Position numbers and translations under genes: made by a program
Origin: an uncultured Lachnospiraceae bacterium
GTDB taxonomy: Bacteria > Bacillota > Clostridia > Lachnospirales > Lachnospiraceae
Assembly: GCA_946566415.1 (NCBI GenBank)
Contig: CAMNWW010000030.1
Coordinates: 1-14,388, forward strand
DNA: 14,388 bases
Direction: 5' to 3'
Notes under the pieces: model-generated
What the model was told of the DNA's origin: nothing
Database searches by the model: none
Seen by the model: the letters and a program-made list of their open reading frames with translations, nothing else
Part shown: piece by piece, positions 1-7,809 of the stretch
Numbering within the stretch: position 1 is the stretch's first letter
How the letters are laid out: each line of letters starts with the position of its first letter

Positions 1-517
1 GGTAAATGTCCCGTTTATTCGTGTGAAGTTCCAGAAGCTCCAACGGGCGCTGCTTTTTAAACAACCTTCCCTCCTCTTCCTCCACATCCACTGTTGTCTC
101 CTCATCTACTGTCTTTTCCGTATGTACTGCAATCTCCGCCATTGTTTTTATTGCAAGCTTCCGGGAATGGATTAGTGATGCGGAAAATTCAATTCTCGCC
201 ACCTGAACCACATAATCGCCCTCATCCTCTTCCTCAATATATACCATTTCCTCAAAAGGAAGCTTTCCGTCTAAAGATGCCAGAGAAGGATCACCCGTAT
301 CCGTCACGTAAAGCACCTTAAAATACAGCTTGCCCGTGACCCGCAGGTAATTCTCCACCCGCTTCACTTCTTCCACTTTAAGCGTTCCTTCTCCTGATAC
401 CACTCTTCCTATATCGCTTTTGGCATCCGGTACATTATAGTCGTCATCGATCATAAATTGATCGATGACCGTCTTTCCCAGCATATTTGTCCTGACCTTC
501 TTTTTAATCAGTTCCAT
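1..517 (-). CDS. SPOCS-domain (DUF3794) protein, 5' part only
   Basis: The minus-strand frame is open from an ATG at 517 to the left window edge (172 codons), so only the N-terminal part is present. The protein starts MELIKKKVRTNMLGKTVIDQ and continues with alternating beta-strand-like segments and acidic loops (for example VEEVKRVENYLRVTGKLYF, then VYIEEEDEGDYVVQVARIEF). This matches the SPOCS/DUF3794 domain of clostridial spore-coat and SipL-like proteins, which often end in a LysM domain; that part would lie outside the window. AGGAGGAG sits about 6 bases before the ATG and fixes the start. No signal peptide is visible. A role in spore morphogenesis or the cell envelope is inferred from the family only. 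It follows the lipoprotein gene in the same direction, with 90 bases of hairpin-rich sequence between them. Confidence 0.72.
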   Translation of the reverse strand, partial: MELIKKKVRTNMLGKTVIDQFMIDDDYNVPDAKSDIGRVVSGEGTLKVEEVKRVENYLRVTGKLYFKVLYVTDTGDPSLASLDGKLPFEEMVYIEEEDEGDYVVQVARIEFSASLIHSRKLAIKTMAEIAVHTEKTVDEETTVDVEEEEGRLFKKQRPLELLELHTNKRDIY

Positions 518-540
518 TCACACTCCTCCTTACCTTGTGA

Positions 541-597
541 ATCCTCATCGCCGATTAGGCGGCTTTAGTTCAGGGACCCCGAATTCATATGAGGGGT
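541..597 (-). repeat. Small composite hairpin element E
   Basis: CGCC (549-552) pairs with GGCG (558-561) around a 5-base loop. CCTCAT (543-548) can pair with ATGAGG (589-594), or ACCCC (576-580) with GGGGT (593-597); these two pairings share bases, so they exclude each other. On the minus strand the 9-mer ACTAAAGCC (561-569) is followed by a GCC..GGC hairpin, exactly as ACTAAAGCC is followed by a hairpin in element A (1249-1267, plus strand). It is therefore probably a degraded or short member of the same family. There is no T-run after the stems in either direction, so it is a poor terminator candidate. Confidence 0.45.
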
Positions 598-607
598 ACC
601 TTGCAAT

Positions 608-1018
608 CTAATTTTCAAACACCACGTGCTTTTCACTCCACTTCACTCTTACCACCACATAGGGGCAGGTCGGATTATCACTGATCTCCTCCTCCGTGCC
701 GGGTCCGAGCAGACTGGTATGTATATAAATGGCATGTTCCGTCTCATAGCATGAATCCACACTGATGCTGTAGCCGCTGGTAGGCTGCTCGCCGTAACCC
801 TGTCCGATATACAAATATTCCTTGTCCCCGTATGTGATCTGAAACGGTTCTTTCTTCTGTTCCTCGATCACCCTTGCCATCTCCTTTGGAATCTCTTCCT
901 CCTCCGCTATGGTAAATTCCACATCATTTTGTTTATCCTCCCCTTTTTTTTCTACAGAACAACCGGCCAAAACACACAACAGCAAAGCCGCGGCAATCCA
1001 GGTGAACAGTCGTCTCAT
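608..1018 (-). CDS. Small predicted lipoprotein of unknown function
   Basis: This 136-residue protein begins MRRLFTWIAA with a hydrophobic stretch and a lipobox, LAGC, placing the modified cysteine at residue 20. It should be exported by Sec, cut by signal peptidase II and anchored to the outer face of the membrane. The mature part has an acidic, Lys-rich linker (about 21-50), then a compact domain with many Tyr and Val residues (YGDKEYLYIGQGYG, SGYSISVDSCYET) that ends VVVRVKWSEKHVVFEN. I do not recognise the domain; it resembles short beta-rich domains of clostridial lipoproteins. AAAGGAAAG lies just before the ATG. The stop is TAG. It is transcribed away from plsC. Confidence 0.78.
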   Translation of the reverse strand: MRRLFTWIAAALLLCVLAGCSVEKKGEDKQNDVEFTIAEEEEIPKEMARVIEEQKKEPFQITYGDKEYLYIGQGYGEQPTSGYSISVDSCYETEHAIYIHTSLLGPGTEEEISDNPTCPYVVVRVKWSEKHVVFEN

Positions 1019-1062
1019 CGCTTTCCTTTTCGTATATTCTCTCTAATATCATATTATCTTCC

Positions 1063-1091
1063 TTGTATTTTCATTCCCTGAATAGTATAAT
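1063..1091 (+). promoter_or_regulatory. Candidate sigma-A promoter for plsC
   Basis: TTGTAT (1063-1068) and a perfect TATAAT (1086-1091) are separated by 17 bases, which predicts a start near 1098. The transcript would run through element A before reaching plsC at 1310, giving a leader of about 210 bases. A minus-strand TATACT (1084-1089) overlaps the same site and could serve the divergent lipoprotein gene, but its -35 is poor. Confidence 0.5.
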
Positions 1092-1110
1092 AATTCAAAG
1101 ATACCAGAAT

Positions 1111-1273
1111 GTTACGCTTCACAGCCGATATGGATCAGCAGACAGACTCGTCATGCTTGCATGTAAGAGACGGTCTGCTGATCCATATCAGACCTGCGAA
1201 GCAGGAACTCTGCCCACAATAAGCAGTCTTAGCTCCGTAAGGAGCGGGACTAAAGCCTCGAAGAGGCGGTCTG
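1111..1273 (+). repeat. Composite hairpin element A (plsC leader)
   Basis: A perfect 17-bp inverted repeat (1127-1143 with 1173-1189) forms a long hairpin. Its inner part contains CATG(CTTG)CATG (1152-1163), giving a CUUG-type tetraloop. Three small hairpins follow: CCTGC-GAA-GCAGG (1193-1205), GCTCC-GTAA-GGAGC (1232-1245, a GNRA loop) and GCCTC-GAA-GAGGC (1255-1267). CAGA (1189-1192) can pair with TCTG (1270-1273) to close the set. The left edge GTTACGCTTCACAGCC (1111-1126) matches the left end of element B at 13 of 16 positions. The unrelated ORF reading through this element is not a gene. It may be a mobile-element relic, a leader RNA, or both. Confidence 0.65.
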
Positions 1274-1309
1274 GTCGCATTTTAAGAATGAAAGTGAGGA
1301 AAGCTACAA

Positions 1310-2044
1310 ATGATACGTTTTATCTGTGTTGCTTCTTTCTTGATCCTTTTTTTAGTTTTGTCTATTCCTGTCCTTCTTGTGGAATGGGTGATCGGGAAAT
1401 TTAACCGTCAAAAGAAGGATATCAGTTCCCTGCGTATTGTCCAATGGGCATTCAAGGTTATTTTGTGGATAACCGGCGTGGAGGTGACGGTCATTGGCGA
1501 AGAAAACGTACCGGATGAGCCGGTTCTTTTTATCGGGAACCACCGAAGTTATTTCGACATCCTTCTAACCTACTCCCGGTGCAGGCGTCTGACGGGTTAT
1601 GTCGCCAAGAAAGAAATGGAACGGTATCCGCTCCTGTCTACATGGATGAAATATCTGTACTGCCTGTTCATGGATCGTAAGGATATGCGCGCAAGCCTAA
1701 AAACGATTCTGTCAGCCATCGATTATGTAAAACAGGGCGTCTCCATCTGCATTTTCCCAGAAGGCACTCGCAACAGCGGCGAAGAGCTCAGCCTGCTCCC
1801 CTTTAAAGACGGAGCTTTAAAAATTGCGGATAAGACTGGCTGTGCTATCATACCCATTAGTATGAATAATACCGCCGAGATGTTTGAGAACCATCTCCCG
1901 AAGATCAAAAAAACACATGTTATCCTAGAATACGGTAAGCCGATCTATCCAAAAGATCTGGACTCTGACTCTCGGAAACACCTCGGCAAGTACTGCGAAG
2001 GACTGATTCGAGAGACGATCACGCGCAATGCCGAACTGCTTTAG
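1310..2044 (+). CDS. plsC: 1-acyl-sn-glycerol-3-phosphate acyltransferase (PlsC family)
   Basis: This 244-residue membrane enzyme should acylate lysophosphatidic acid to phosphatidic acid in phospholipid synthesis at the inner face of the membrane. One hydrophobic N-terminal segment (about 3-28) anchors it. The acyltransferase blocks are in order: NHRSYFD at 77-83, holding the HX4D catalytic pair H78/D83; FPEGTR at 149-154, which binds the glycerol phosphate; PFKDGAL at 164-170; and IIPIS at about 180-184. The start is set by GAGGAAAG about 7 bases before the ATG. It ends in TAG, with pncB 47 bases downstream in the same direction, so the two may be cotranscribed. The family also contains enzymes that use other lyso-acceptors, so the substrate is inferred. 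Confidence 0.9.
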   Translation: MIRFICVASFLILFLVLSIPVLLVEWVIGKFNRQKKDISSLRIVQWAFKVILWITGVEVTVIGEENVPDEPVLFIGNHRSYFDILLTYSRCRRLTGYVAKKEMERYPLLSTWMKYLYCLFMDRKDMRASLKTILSAIDYVKQGVSICIFPEGTRNSGEELSLLPFKDGALKIADKTGCAIIPISMNNTAEMFENHLPKIKKTHVILEYGKPIYPKDLDSDSRKHLGKYCEGLIRETITRNAELL

Positions 2045-2091
2045 AGATAAAATATTGCCAAAGGCATTTTCATAAGAAAAGAGGGTGTAAT

Positions 2092-3546
2092 ATGAACAAC
2101 AGAAATCTGACACTATTGACCGATCTGTATGAGCTGACAATGATGCAGGGTTATTTTGAGAAACAGGAAAACGAAGTCGTGGTCTTTGACGTTTTCTTCC
2201 GCAATAATCCCTGTAATTCCGGTTATTCTATTGCCGCTGGACTGGAACAGGTAATCGAGTATATCAAAAACCTGAATTTCAGCTATGAAGACGTAGACTA
2301 TCTGCGCGGTCTTCATATCTTCTCCGAAGATTTCCTCCAGTACTTAAGCGGCTACCATTTTACCGGAAGCATTTATGCGATCCCTGAAGGAAGCGTTATC
2401 TTTCCAAAGGAACCGCTCCTTAAGGTCATTGCCCCGATTATGGAGGCGCAGCTTGTCGAGACGGCTATTCTTAATATCATCAACCATCAGTCGTTGATCG
2501 CCACCAAGACCTCCCGTATCGTCTATGCGGCAGGACCGGGCGGCGTGATGGAGTTCGGGCTTCGGCGGGCGCAGGGACCGGACGCCGGAATATACGGCGC
2601 AAGAGCCGCTATGATCGCCGGGTGCGTGGGCACCTCAAACGTCCTGACCGGGCAGATGTTTGATGTTCCGATAATGGGAACTCATGCTCATAGCTGGATT
2701 ATGAGTTTTCCGGATGAATACACCGCGTTCAAAGCTTATGCTGACCTGTATCCGGAAGGCTGTACGCTCCTGGTGGATACCTACGATACCTTAAAGTCCG
2801 GCGTACCGAACGCAATCCGTGTCTTTGACGAAATGAAGGCCGCCGGCGTTTCTCCCCGGAAAATCGGAATCCGTTTGGATAGCGGTGATTTAGCGTACCT
2901 CTCTAAAAAAGCACGTAAGATGCTGGATGCGGCAGGGCATCCTGAGGCAACCATCTGCGCCTCTAATGATCTGGATGAATATCTGATCCACGATCTTCGG
3001 ATTCAGGGCGCCGCAATCGATTCCTGGGGCGTCGGCACAAACTTAATCACCTCCAAGGGCAGCCCCTCTTTCGGCGGTGTATATAAGCTCGCGGCAATCC
3101 AGAATGAAGCAGGTGAATTTATCCCCAAGATCAAGCTTTCTGAAAACACCGAGAAGATCACCAACCCGGGAAATAAGACTATTTACCGAATTTATGAAAA
3201 AGATACAGGAAAAATGAAGGCAGATCTGATCTGCTTTGCAGATGAAACATTGGATCCCCAAAAAGATCTTCTGCTCTTCGACCCGCTCGAAACATGGAAA
3301 AAGACGAAGCTGAAAGGAGGCGCCTATACGGTGCGGGAAATGCTGCAGCCTGTCTTCATACGCGGCGAATGCGTATATCAGTCCCCAAGCGTAAAGGAAA
3401 TCGCCGAATACTGTAAAAAAGAAAAAGATACGCTCTGGGATGAAACAATGCGTCTCTTCAATCCGCATAAAGTGTATATTGATCTTTCTGAAAAACTATA
3501 TACTGTTAAAAAAGGCCTGCTTGATAAAATGAGCGTGACCGACTAA
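2092..3546 (+). CDS. pncB: Nicotinate phosphoribosyltransferase
   Basis: This cytosolic enzyme joins nicotinate to PRPP to make nicotinate mononucleotide in the NAD salvage (Preiss-Handler) route, with ATP hydrolysis driving the reaction. At 484 residues it fits the clostridial/Gram-positive form. Visible family blocks: TDLYELTMMQGYF (10-22), FGLRRAQGP (155-163), GTHAHSW (196-202) with the histidine expected to be phosphorylated, IRLDSGDLAYL, CASNDLDE and WGVGTNL, which bind the phosphate and ribose parts. GAGGGTGT lies about 7 bases before the ATG. The product depends on PRPP, which prs at the far end of the window would make. The stop codon is only 2 bases before element B. Confidence 0.95.
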   Translation: MNNRNLTLLTDLYELTMMQGYFEKQENEVVVFDVFFRNNPCNSGYSIAAGLEQVIEYIKNLNFSYEDVDYLRGLHIFSEDFLQYLSGYHFTGSIYAIPEGSVIFPKEPLLKVIAPIMEAQLVETAILNIINHQSLIATKTSRIVYAAGPGGVMEFGLRRAQGPDAGIYGARAAMIAGCVGTSNVLTGQMFDVPIMGTHAHSWIMSFPDEYTAFKAYADLYPEGCTLLVDTYDTLKSGVPNAIRVFDEMKAAGVSPRKIGIRLDSGDLAYLSKKARKMLDAAGHPEATICASNDLDEYLIHDLRIQGAAIDSWGVGTNLITSKGSPSFGGVYKLAAIQNEAGEFIPKIKLSENTEKITNPGNKTIYRIYEKDTGKMKADLICFADETLDPQKDLLLFDPLETWKKTKLKGGAYTVREMLQPVFIRGECVYQSPSVKEIAEYCKKEKDTLWDETMRLFNPHKVYIDLSEKLYTVKKGLLDKMSVTD

Positions 3547-3548
3547 AA

Positions 3549-3742
3549 GTTACTATTCACAGTCGCATAAAATCAGAATACAGCTACGCGGAGCTTGCTC
3601 ACACGAAGCTGTATGATGATTTTTATGTGACTGGAATCAGTCGCTCAACGCACATAAGCAGAATAATAAGCTGCGCAGCAGCGTCAGACAGCTCTGCTGG
3701 CTGAATTATGCGCATGTGTGAAGAGTGACTGTGAATAGTAAC
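3549..3742. repeat. Composite inverted-repeat element B (MITE-like) between pncB and ddl
   Basis: Perfect 16-bp terminal inverted repeats, GTTACTATTCACAGTC (3549-3564) and GACTGTGAATAGTAAC (3727-3742), bound a 194-base unit with no gene. Inside are two arms, each bounded by CAGTC and GACTG. The first (3560-3633) pairs CATAAAATCA with TGATTTTTATG and ATACAGCT with AGCTGTAT, and has GAGCTTGCTC near its apex. The second (3638-3731) pairs CGCACAT with ATGTGTG (one G-T pair) and CAGCAG with CTGCTG. There is no clear target-site duplication and no T-run. The symmetry and exact ends suggest a small non-autonomous mobile element. Confidence 0.7.
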
Positions 3743-3750
3743 ATATTCAG

Positions 3751-3778
3751 ATTGCCTATTCGGCAATGAATTTTAATA
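3751..3778 (+). terminator. Weak terminator-like hairpin in the ddl leader
   Basis: ATTGCC (3751-3756) pairs with GGCAAT (3762-3767) around a 5-base loop, and GAATTTTAATAGG follows. The stem is short and the T-run is only four, so this would be a weak pncB terminator or an attenuator ahead of ddl (ATG at 3797). Confidence 0.3.
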
Positions 3779-3796
3779 GGTAAGGAGTGTATTTTC

Positions 3797-4852
3797 ATGA
3801 AAATAATCGTATTAGCCGGGGGGCTTAGTACCGAGCGCGATGTATCGCTCACATCAGGGGTCGGCATCTGCCGAACCTTACGTGGACGTGGACATAAAGC
3901 TATTCTCCTGGACGTATTCCTCGGTATGCCGGACGCGCCCGAAGATTTGGAAAAAGTTTTCGATCTTCCGGATGGAAATCTTGCGATTGCAAAAGGAATC
4001 ACCGCAAGCGAACCTGATATTGCCGCTGTAAAAGCATCCCGGAAAGATTCTTCGGACTGCTTTCTTGGACCGAATGTCATCGAGCTTTGCCGGCTTGCAG
4101 ACATTGCCTTCCTTGGACTCCACGGAGGAGTCGGCGAGGACGGACGGCTCCAGGCTGCTTTCGACATTCTAGGCATCAAATACACCGGTCCGGATTCACT
4201 CGGCAACGCGCTCGCCATGGATAAAAGCGTGACGAAGCAAATTTTCCGCATGAATCATATTCCAACGCCGGAGGGGACATGGCTCTATAAGAAGTCTAAG
4301 GATAAGCCTTTGTCCGAATTTGGCCTTAGTCTTCCAGTGGTAGTAAAACCTTGTTCCGGCGGCTCCAGCATCGGCGTATATATCTGCCGCACAGAAGAAG
4401 AATACCGCAAAGCCTTAGACGAATCATTTAAAAAGGAAACCTGTGTTGTGCTGGAAACCTATATCAAAGGACGGGAATTTGCATGCGGAGTCCTTGACGG
4501 AAAAGCGCTTCCAGTTATAGAGATTATTCCCAAAACCGGTTTCTTTGACTATGCGAATAAATATCAGGACGGTATGACCGAAGAGATCTGCCCGGCAGAC
4601 ATACCGGAGGAAATCGCCCATCAGATGATGAAAGCATCTGAACGCGCATTCCGCGCCTTGAAATTGAACGTGTACTCCCGGGCTGATTTTCTCTTGGATG
4701 AAGCAGGAAATATCTACTGCCTTGAAGTCAATACGCTGCCCGGAATGACTCCTGCAAGTTTGCTGCCCAAAGAAGCGGCTGCAGCAGGTATAGAATACGG
4801 CGAGCTGTGCGAACTGATCATTGAAAAATCTATGGAGGCCCGCTACCGCTAA
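3797..4852 (+). CDS. ddl: D-alanine--D-alanine ligase
   Basis: This cytosolic ATP-grasp enzyme makes the D-Ala-D-Ala dipeptide for peptidoglycan. At 351 residues it has the usual Ddl length. Visible parts: N-terminal LAGGLSTERDVSLTSG (6-21) with the substrate-contacting glutamate; LGLHGGVGEDG (106-116); the ATP-binding loop KPCSGGSSIGV (184-194); the omega-loop NKYQDG (254-259); and the Mg-binding set D297, E310 and N312 in SRADFLL and CLEVNTLPGM. The Lys-Tyr in the omega loop points to a D-Ala rather than a D-lactate (VanA-type) ligase. The N-terminal domain has an extra stretch around residues 45-95. AAGGAG lies about 10 bases before the ATG. Its product is used by MurF, encoded 16 bases downstream. 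Confidence 0.93.
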   Translation: MKIIVLAGGLSTERDVSLTSGVGICRTLRGRGHKAILLDVFLGMPDAPEDLEKVFDLPDGNLAIAKGITASEPDIAAVKASRKDSSDCFLGPNVIELCRLADIAFLGLHGGVGEDGRLQAAFDILGIKYTGPDSLGNALAMDKSVTKQIFRMNHIPTPEGTWLYKKSKDKPLSEFGLSLPVVVKPCSGGSSIGVYICRTEEEYRKALDESFKKETCVVLETYIKGREFACGVLDGKALPVIEIIPKTGFFDYANKYQDGMTEEICPADIPEEIAHQMMKASERAFRALKLNVYSRADFLLDEAGNIYCLEVNTLPGMTPASLLPKEAAAAGIEYGELCELIIEKSMEARYR

Positions 4853-4868
4853 TTGGAGGAAACCTGTA

Positions 4869-6248
4869 ATGAAAGATATGACTTTACAAAATATTGCTTC
4901 TGCCTGCCATGGTACTTACCACGGTGATAAGAGTCTTCTTACGCGTGAGATCACCGGCGCTGCCATCGACAGCCGTAAGATCATGCCTGGCGGTCTGTTC
5001 GTACCAATTAGAGGCGCCAGGGTCGACGGACACGACTTTATCCCACAGGTGATAGAGGACGGCGCCCTTGTCACTTTATCGGAAAAAGAGTTAGGCGATG
5101 TGCCTTATCCCTATATCCATGTCATCTCTTGTGCCCAGGCGCTAAAGGATATTGCCGCATTTTACAGAAATATTTTGGACATCCGGGTAGTCGGTATCAC
5201 TGGAAGCGTAGGAAAGACCAGTACCAAGGAGACGGTCGCTTCTGTCCTCTCCCAGAAATACAAAGTCTTAAAAACAGAAGGGAATTTCAATAATGAGATC
5301 GGGCTGCCTCTTACGATTTTTAATATAACTAAGGAGCATGAAGTTGCGGTACTGGAGATGGGTATTGATCATTTTGGTGAAATGCATCGGCTTGCCTCCA
5401 TCAGCCGTCCCGATCTATGCATCATCACCAATATCGGTCTTGCCCACATGGAAAATTTCGGGGACCGCGACGGGACTTTGCGTGCAAAAACGGAAATATT
5501 TGATCACCTAAGACCCGGCGCCTCCGTGATTCTCAATGGTGATGACGACAAATTGTCTACCGTCACTTCCGTCGACGGAAAAGCCCCTGTTTTTTTCGGT
5601 CTTTCCGACGCCCTTGACGCTTATGCGGATGAAATTGAAGACCTGGGGCTTCGCGGTACATTTTGCACTCTGCATCTTTCGACCGGTAATGTCCGTGTTC
5701 ATATTCCAGTCCCCGGAAATTCTATGATATATAACGCGCTTGCCGCTGCATGTACCGGAATTGTACTGGGACTCAGTTTAGATGAAATAAAGAAAGGCAT
5801 TGAAAGCCTGCGGACTATTTCCGGGAGAACGAACCTGATTGAAACAGATTCCCTCCTTATCATTGACGACTGCTACAACGCCAACCCTGACTCTATGAAA
5901 AGTTCACTGGATATTCTCTCCACAGCACAAGGACGGACCATCGCTGTCCTGGGAGATATGTTCGAGCTGGGCGCTAACGAAAATGAACTCCACTACAATA
6001 CCGGCGTCTATGCCGCCCAGAAGGAAATCGACGTCATCTGCTGTATCGGGAAGCTTTCCAGGCATATGCGTGACGGCGCAAAAGCACAGACAAAAAACAG
6101 CTCTGTTCTTTATTTTGAGACAAAAAGCTCTTTCCTGGATAAGATAAACAATGTCATCCAGAAAGGGGACACAATTCTCGTAAAAGCATCTCACGGTATG
6201 GAATTTCCAGAGATCGTGGAGACGCTGAAGAATATAGAACTAAGGTAG
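4869..6248 (+). CDS. murF: UDP-MurNAc-tripeptide--D-alanyl-D-alanine ligase
   Basis: MurF attaches D-Ala-D-Ala to UDP-MurNAc-tripeptide in the cytosol, the last soluble step of the peptidoglycan precursor. The start chosen is the ATG at 4869, because GGAGGAAA stands about 7 bases before it; an earlier in-frame ATG at 4821 lies inside ddl and has no such site. That gives 459 residues, normal for the family. Domains in order: an N-terminal substrate domain (AAIDSRKIMPGGLFVPIRG, 31-49), the central ATPase with P-loop GITGSVGKTSTKE (109-121) and LEMGIDHFGEM (162-172), and a C-terminal domain with DDCYNANPDSM and LGDMFELG. It is cotranscribed with ddl. Confidence 0.95.
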   Translation: MKDMTLQNIASACHGTYHGDKSLLTREITGAAIDSRKIMPGGLFVPIRGARVDGHDFIPQVIEDGALVTLSEKELGDVPYPYIHVISCAQALKDIAAFYRNILDIRVVGITGSVGKTSTKETVASVLSQKYKVLKTEGNFNNEIGLPLTIFNITKEHEVAVLEMGIDHFGEMHRLASISRPDLCIITNIGLAHMENFGDRDGTLRAKTEIFDHLRPGASVILNGDDDKLSTVTSVDGKAPVFFGLSDALDAYADEIEDLGLRGTFCTLHLSTGNVRVHIPVPGNSMIYNALAAACTGIVLGLSLDEIKKGIESLRTISGRTNLIETDSLLIIDDCYNANPDSMKSSLDILSTAQGRTIAVLGDMFELGANENELHYNTGVYAAQKEIDVICCIGKLSRHMRDGAKAQTKNSSVLYFETKSSFLDKINNVIQKGDTILVKASHGMEFPEIVETLKNIELR

Positions 6249-6305
6249 CGTGAAAGCGGAGGTGGACTCATTTGCCGGGCAACTCATTTTGATGGGGCAA
6301 GGGAC

Positions 6306-6345
6306 AAAAAGGGAGGCGGCTCCCAACAGGGCTGCGCCGCCTCCT
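6306..6345 (-). terminator. Rho-independent terminator of the glgC-glgD-spoVG unit
   Basis: GGAGGCGGC (6312-6320) pairs perfectly with GCCGCCTCC (6336-6344), with an inner CCC/GGG stem around AACA (6322-6331). Read on the minus strand, the stem is followed directly by TTTTTGTCCC, the expected U-tract for spoVG, whose stop is at 6373. On the plus strand the tail is TAACATATAT, so it may stop murF transcripts less well. Confidence 0.82.
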
Positions 6346-6372
6346 AACATATATGGCCTTTAGTTTCTGCTT

Positions 6373-6639
6373 TTACTCATCTTCCTGCATCGCTTCCTCA
6401 TACTTTTTCAGGATCGTTCTCTGAATACGGTCCCTTGTATCGGAATTGATCGGATGCGCTATATCGCGGTACTCACCTTCTACGGCTTTCTTACTCGGCA
6501 TCGCAATGAAAAGTCCCTTTTCCCCCTCAATCACCTTAATATCGTGAACTACGAACTCATCATCCAGGGTGATGGATACTATTGCTTTTAATTTTCCTTC
6601 CTTTGCCACCTTACGTACACGCACGTCTGTAATCTGCAT
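6373..6639 (-). CDS. spoVG: SpoVG-family regulatory protein
   Basis: This 88-residue protein begins MQITDVRVRKVAKEGKLKAI and carries the family blocks VSITLDDEFVVHDIKVIEG, GLFIAMPSKK and YRDIAHPINSDTRDRIQ. SpoVG proteins are small site-specific DNA/RNA-binding regulators, first known for effects on septation in Bacillus sporulation and later for wider control of envelope and virulence genes. The acidic tail (EEAMQEDE) is common in the family. It lies 51 bases after glgD on the same strand with no clear promoter of its own between them, so it is probably read from the glgC promoter and ends at the terminator at 6306-6345. The ribosome binding site is AAAGGGG. Confidence 0.93.
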   Translation of the reverse strand: MQITDVRVRKVAKEGKLKAIVSITLDDEFVVHDIKVIEGEKGLFIAMPSKKAVEGEYRDIAHPINSDTRDRIQRTILKKYEEAMQEDE

Positions 6640-6690
6640 ACTTCCAGCCCCTTTCTCACATGTAACACTGAAAAATTCTTCCGCTTTCTG

Positions 6691-7809
6691 CTACAATGAA
6701 TACCTTTCATTCTTTTCTATGACTACCTTCACGCCATTTTCCCCAACATGGCGGGTATTCGCCCGGATCGTGCCGCGGCTCTCGACAATACAATTCTCAA
6801 TATATGTGTTGTCCCCCAAATACACATCGTTAAGAATAATCGAGTTCTTAATGACACAGTTACTTCCGACAAATGCTTTCTTAAATAAGATTGAATTTTC
6901 CACGGTACCATTAATAATGCATCCGCTGGCAATGAGACTGTTCCTGACGGCCGACCCAGGATTGTATTTCGCCGGCGGCAGATCCGTCATCTTAGTATAA
7001 ATCTGCGGATGCTGCTTAAAGAAATAATTCCTGACTTCTGGCTTTAGGAAATCCATATTTGTCTGGTAGTAAGCATCTATTGTAGAGATGTTGCTCCAGT
7101 AGTCCTGTATTTTATAACCGTATATCTTCTTCAGCTTCTTGTACCTGATCAAGATATCCGTTACAAAATCATACCGTTCTTCTTCTGCGCTATGCTCGAT
7201 CAAATCAATGAGCAGACGCCTGCGGATGACATAAATACCTGTAGAGATCGTATTCGACAGCGCGATCATGGGCTTCTCCTCGAACTCTTCGATACGCATA
7301 TCCTCATTCATCTTTACCGTCCCAAAACGCGTCGCATCCTCATCCTGCCGCAGAGTCTTGCACACCACGGTAATATCCGCCTTCTTCTCAATGTGATACT
7401 CCAGCAGTTTATTATAGTCAAGCTTATAAACCGCGTCTGCGGACGTAACAATCGCATACGGTTCATGGCTGCTCTTCAAAAATTCCAGATTCTGATAAAT
7501 AGCGTCCGCCGTACCTCGGTACCAGTTGCCGTTATCTGCTGTGATCGTCGGCGTAAATACATACAGACCACCTTGTTTTCTTCCAAAATCCCACCATTTG
7601 GAAGAATTTAGATGTTCATTTAAGGAACGGGCATTATATTGTGTCAGAACAGCCACCTTCTGTATATGCGAATTCGACATATTACTGAGGACAAAATCAA
7701 TGCTCCTGTAGCTTCCTGCAATCGGCATCGCCGGAACTGCACGCCGCTGGGTCAAGGCACGCATCTTATTATTGTTTCCGCCTGCCAGAATAATTCCTAT
7801 CGCTCTCAT
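6691..7809 (-). CDS. glgD: GlgD, non-catalytic partner of ADP-glucose pyrophosphorylase
   Basis: This 372-residue GlgC paralogue is expected to form the hetero-oligomer with GlgC that makes ADP-glucose for glycogen in Firmicutes. It has the nucleotidyltransferase fold, then a left-handed beta-helix at the end (hexapeptide-like IINGTVENSILFKKAFVGSN). The active-site loop is altered: where GlgC has GGQGSRLG this protein has GGNNNKMR, and where GlgC has SGDHIYKMD it has SADAVYKLD. The sugar-side motifs WYRGTADAIYQNL and FEEKP remain. This fits a regulatory subunit rather than an independent enzyme. The start ATG overlaps the glgC TGA stop by 4 bases (ATGA), so translation is coupled. Confidence 0.92.
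   Translation of the reverse strand: MRAIGIILAGGNNNKMRALTQRRAVPAMPIAGSYRSIDFVLSNMSNSHIQKVAVLTQYNARSLNEHLNSSKWWDFGRKQGGLYVFTPTITADNGNWYRGTADAIYQNLEFLKSSHEPYAIVTSADAVYKLDYNKLLEYHIEKKADITVVCKTLRQDEDATRFGTVKMNEDMRIEEFEEKPMIALSNTISTGIYVIRRRLLIDLIEHSAEEERYDFVTDILIRYKKLKKIYGYKIQDYWSNISTIDAYYQTNMDFLKPEVRNYFFKQHPQIYTKMTDLPPAKYNPGSAVRNSLIASGCIINGTVENSILFKKAFVGSNCVIKNSIILNDVYLGDNTYIENCIVESRGTIRANTRHVGENGVKVVIEKNERYSL

Noticed and set aside
1063..1404. 113-residue plus-strand frame overlapping the start of plsC
   Set aside because: It runs through the inverted repeats of element A, has no ribosome binding site or recognisable protein, and overlaps the well-supported plsC start.
1464..1472. TGTGGATAA, a reverse-strand DnaA box inside plsC
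   Set aside because: It is a single isolated 9-mer in coding sequence with no neighbouring boxes.
4821..4868. Longer murF start inside ddl
   Set aside because: The extra 16 residues do not look like MurF and lack a ribosome binding site, while GGAGGAAA precedes the ATG at 4869.
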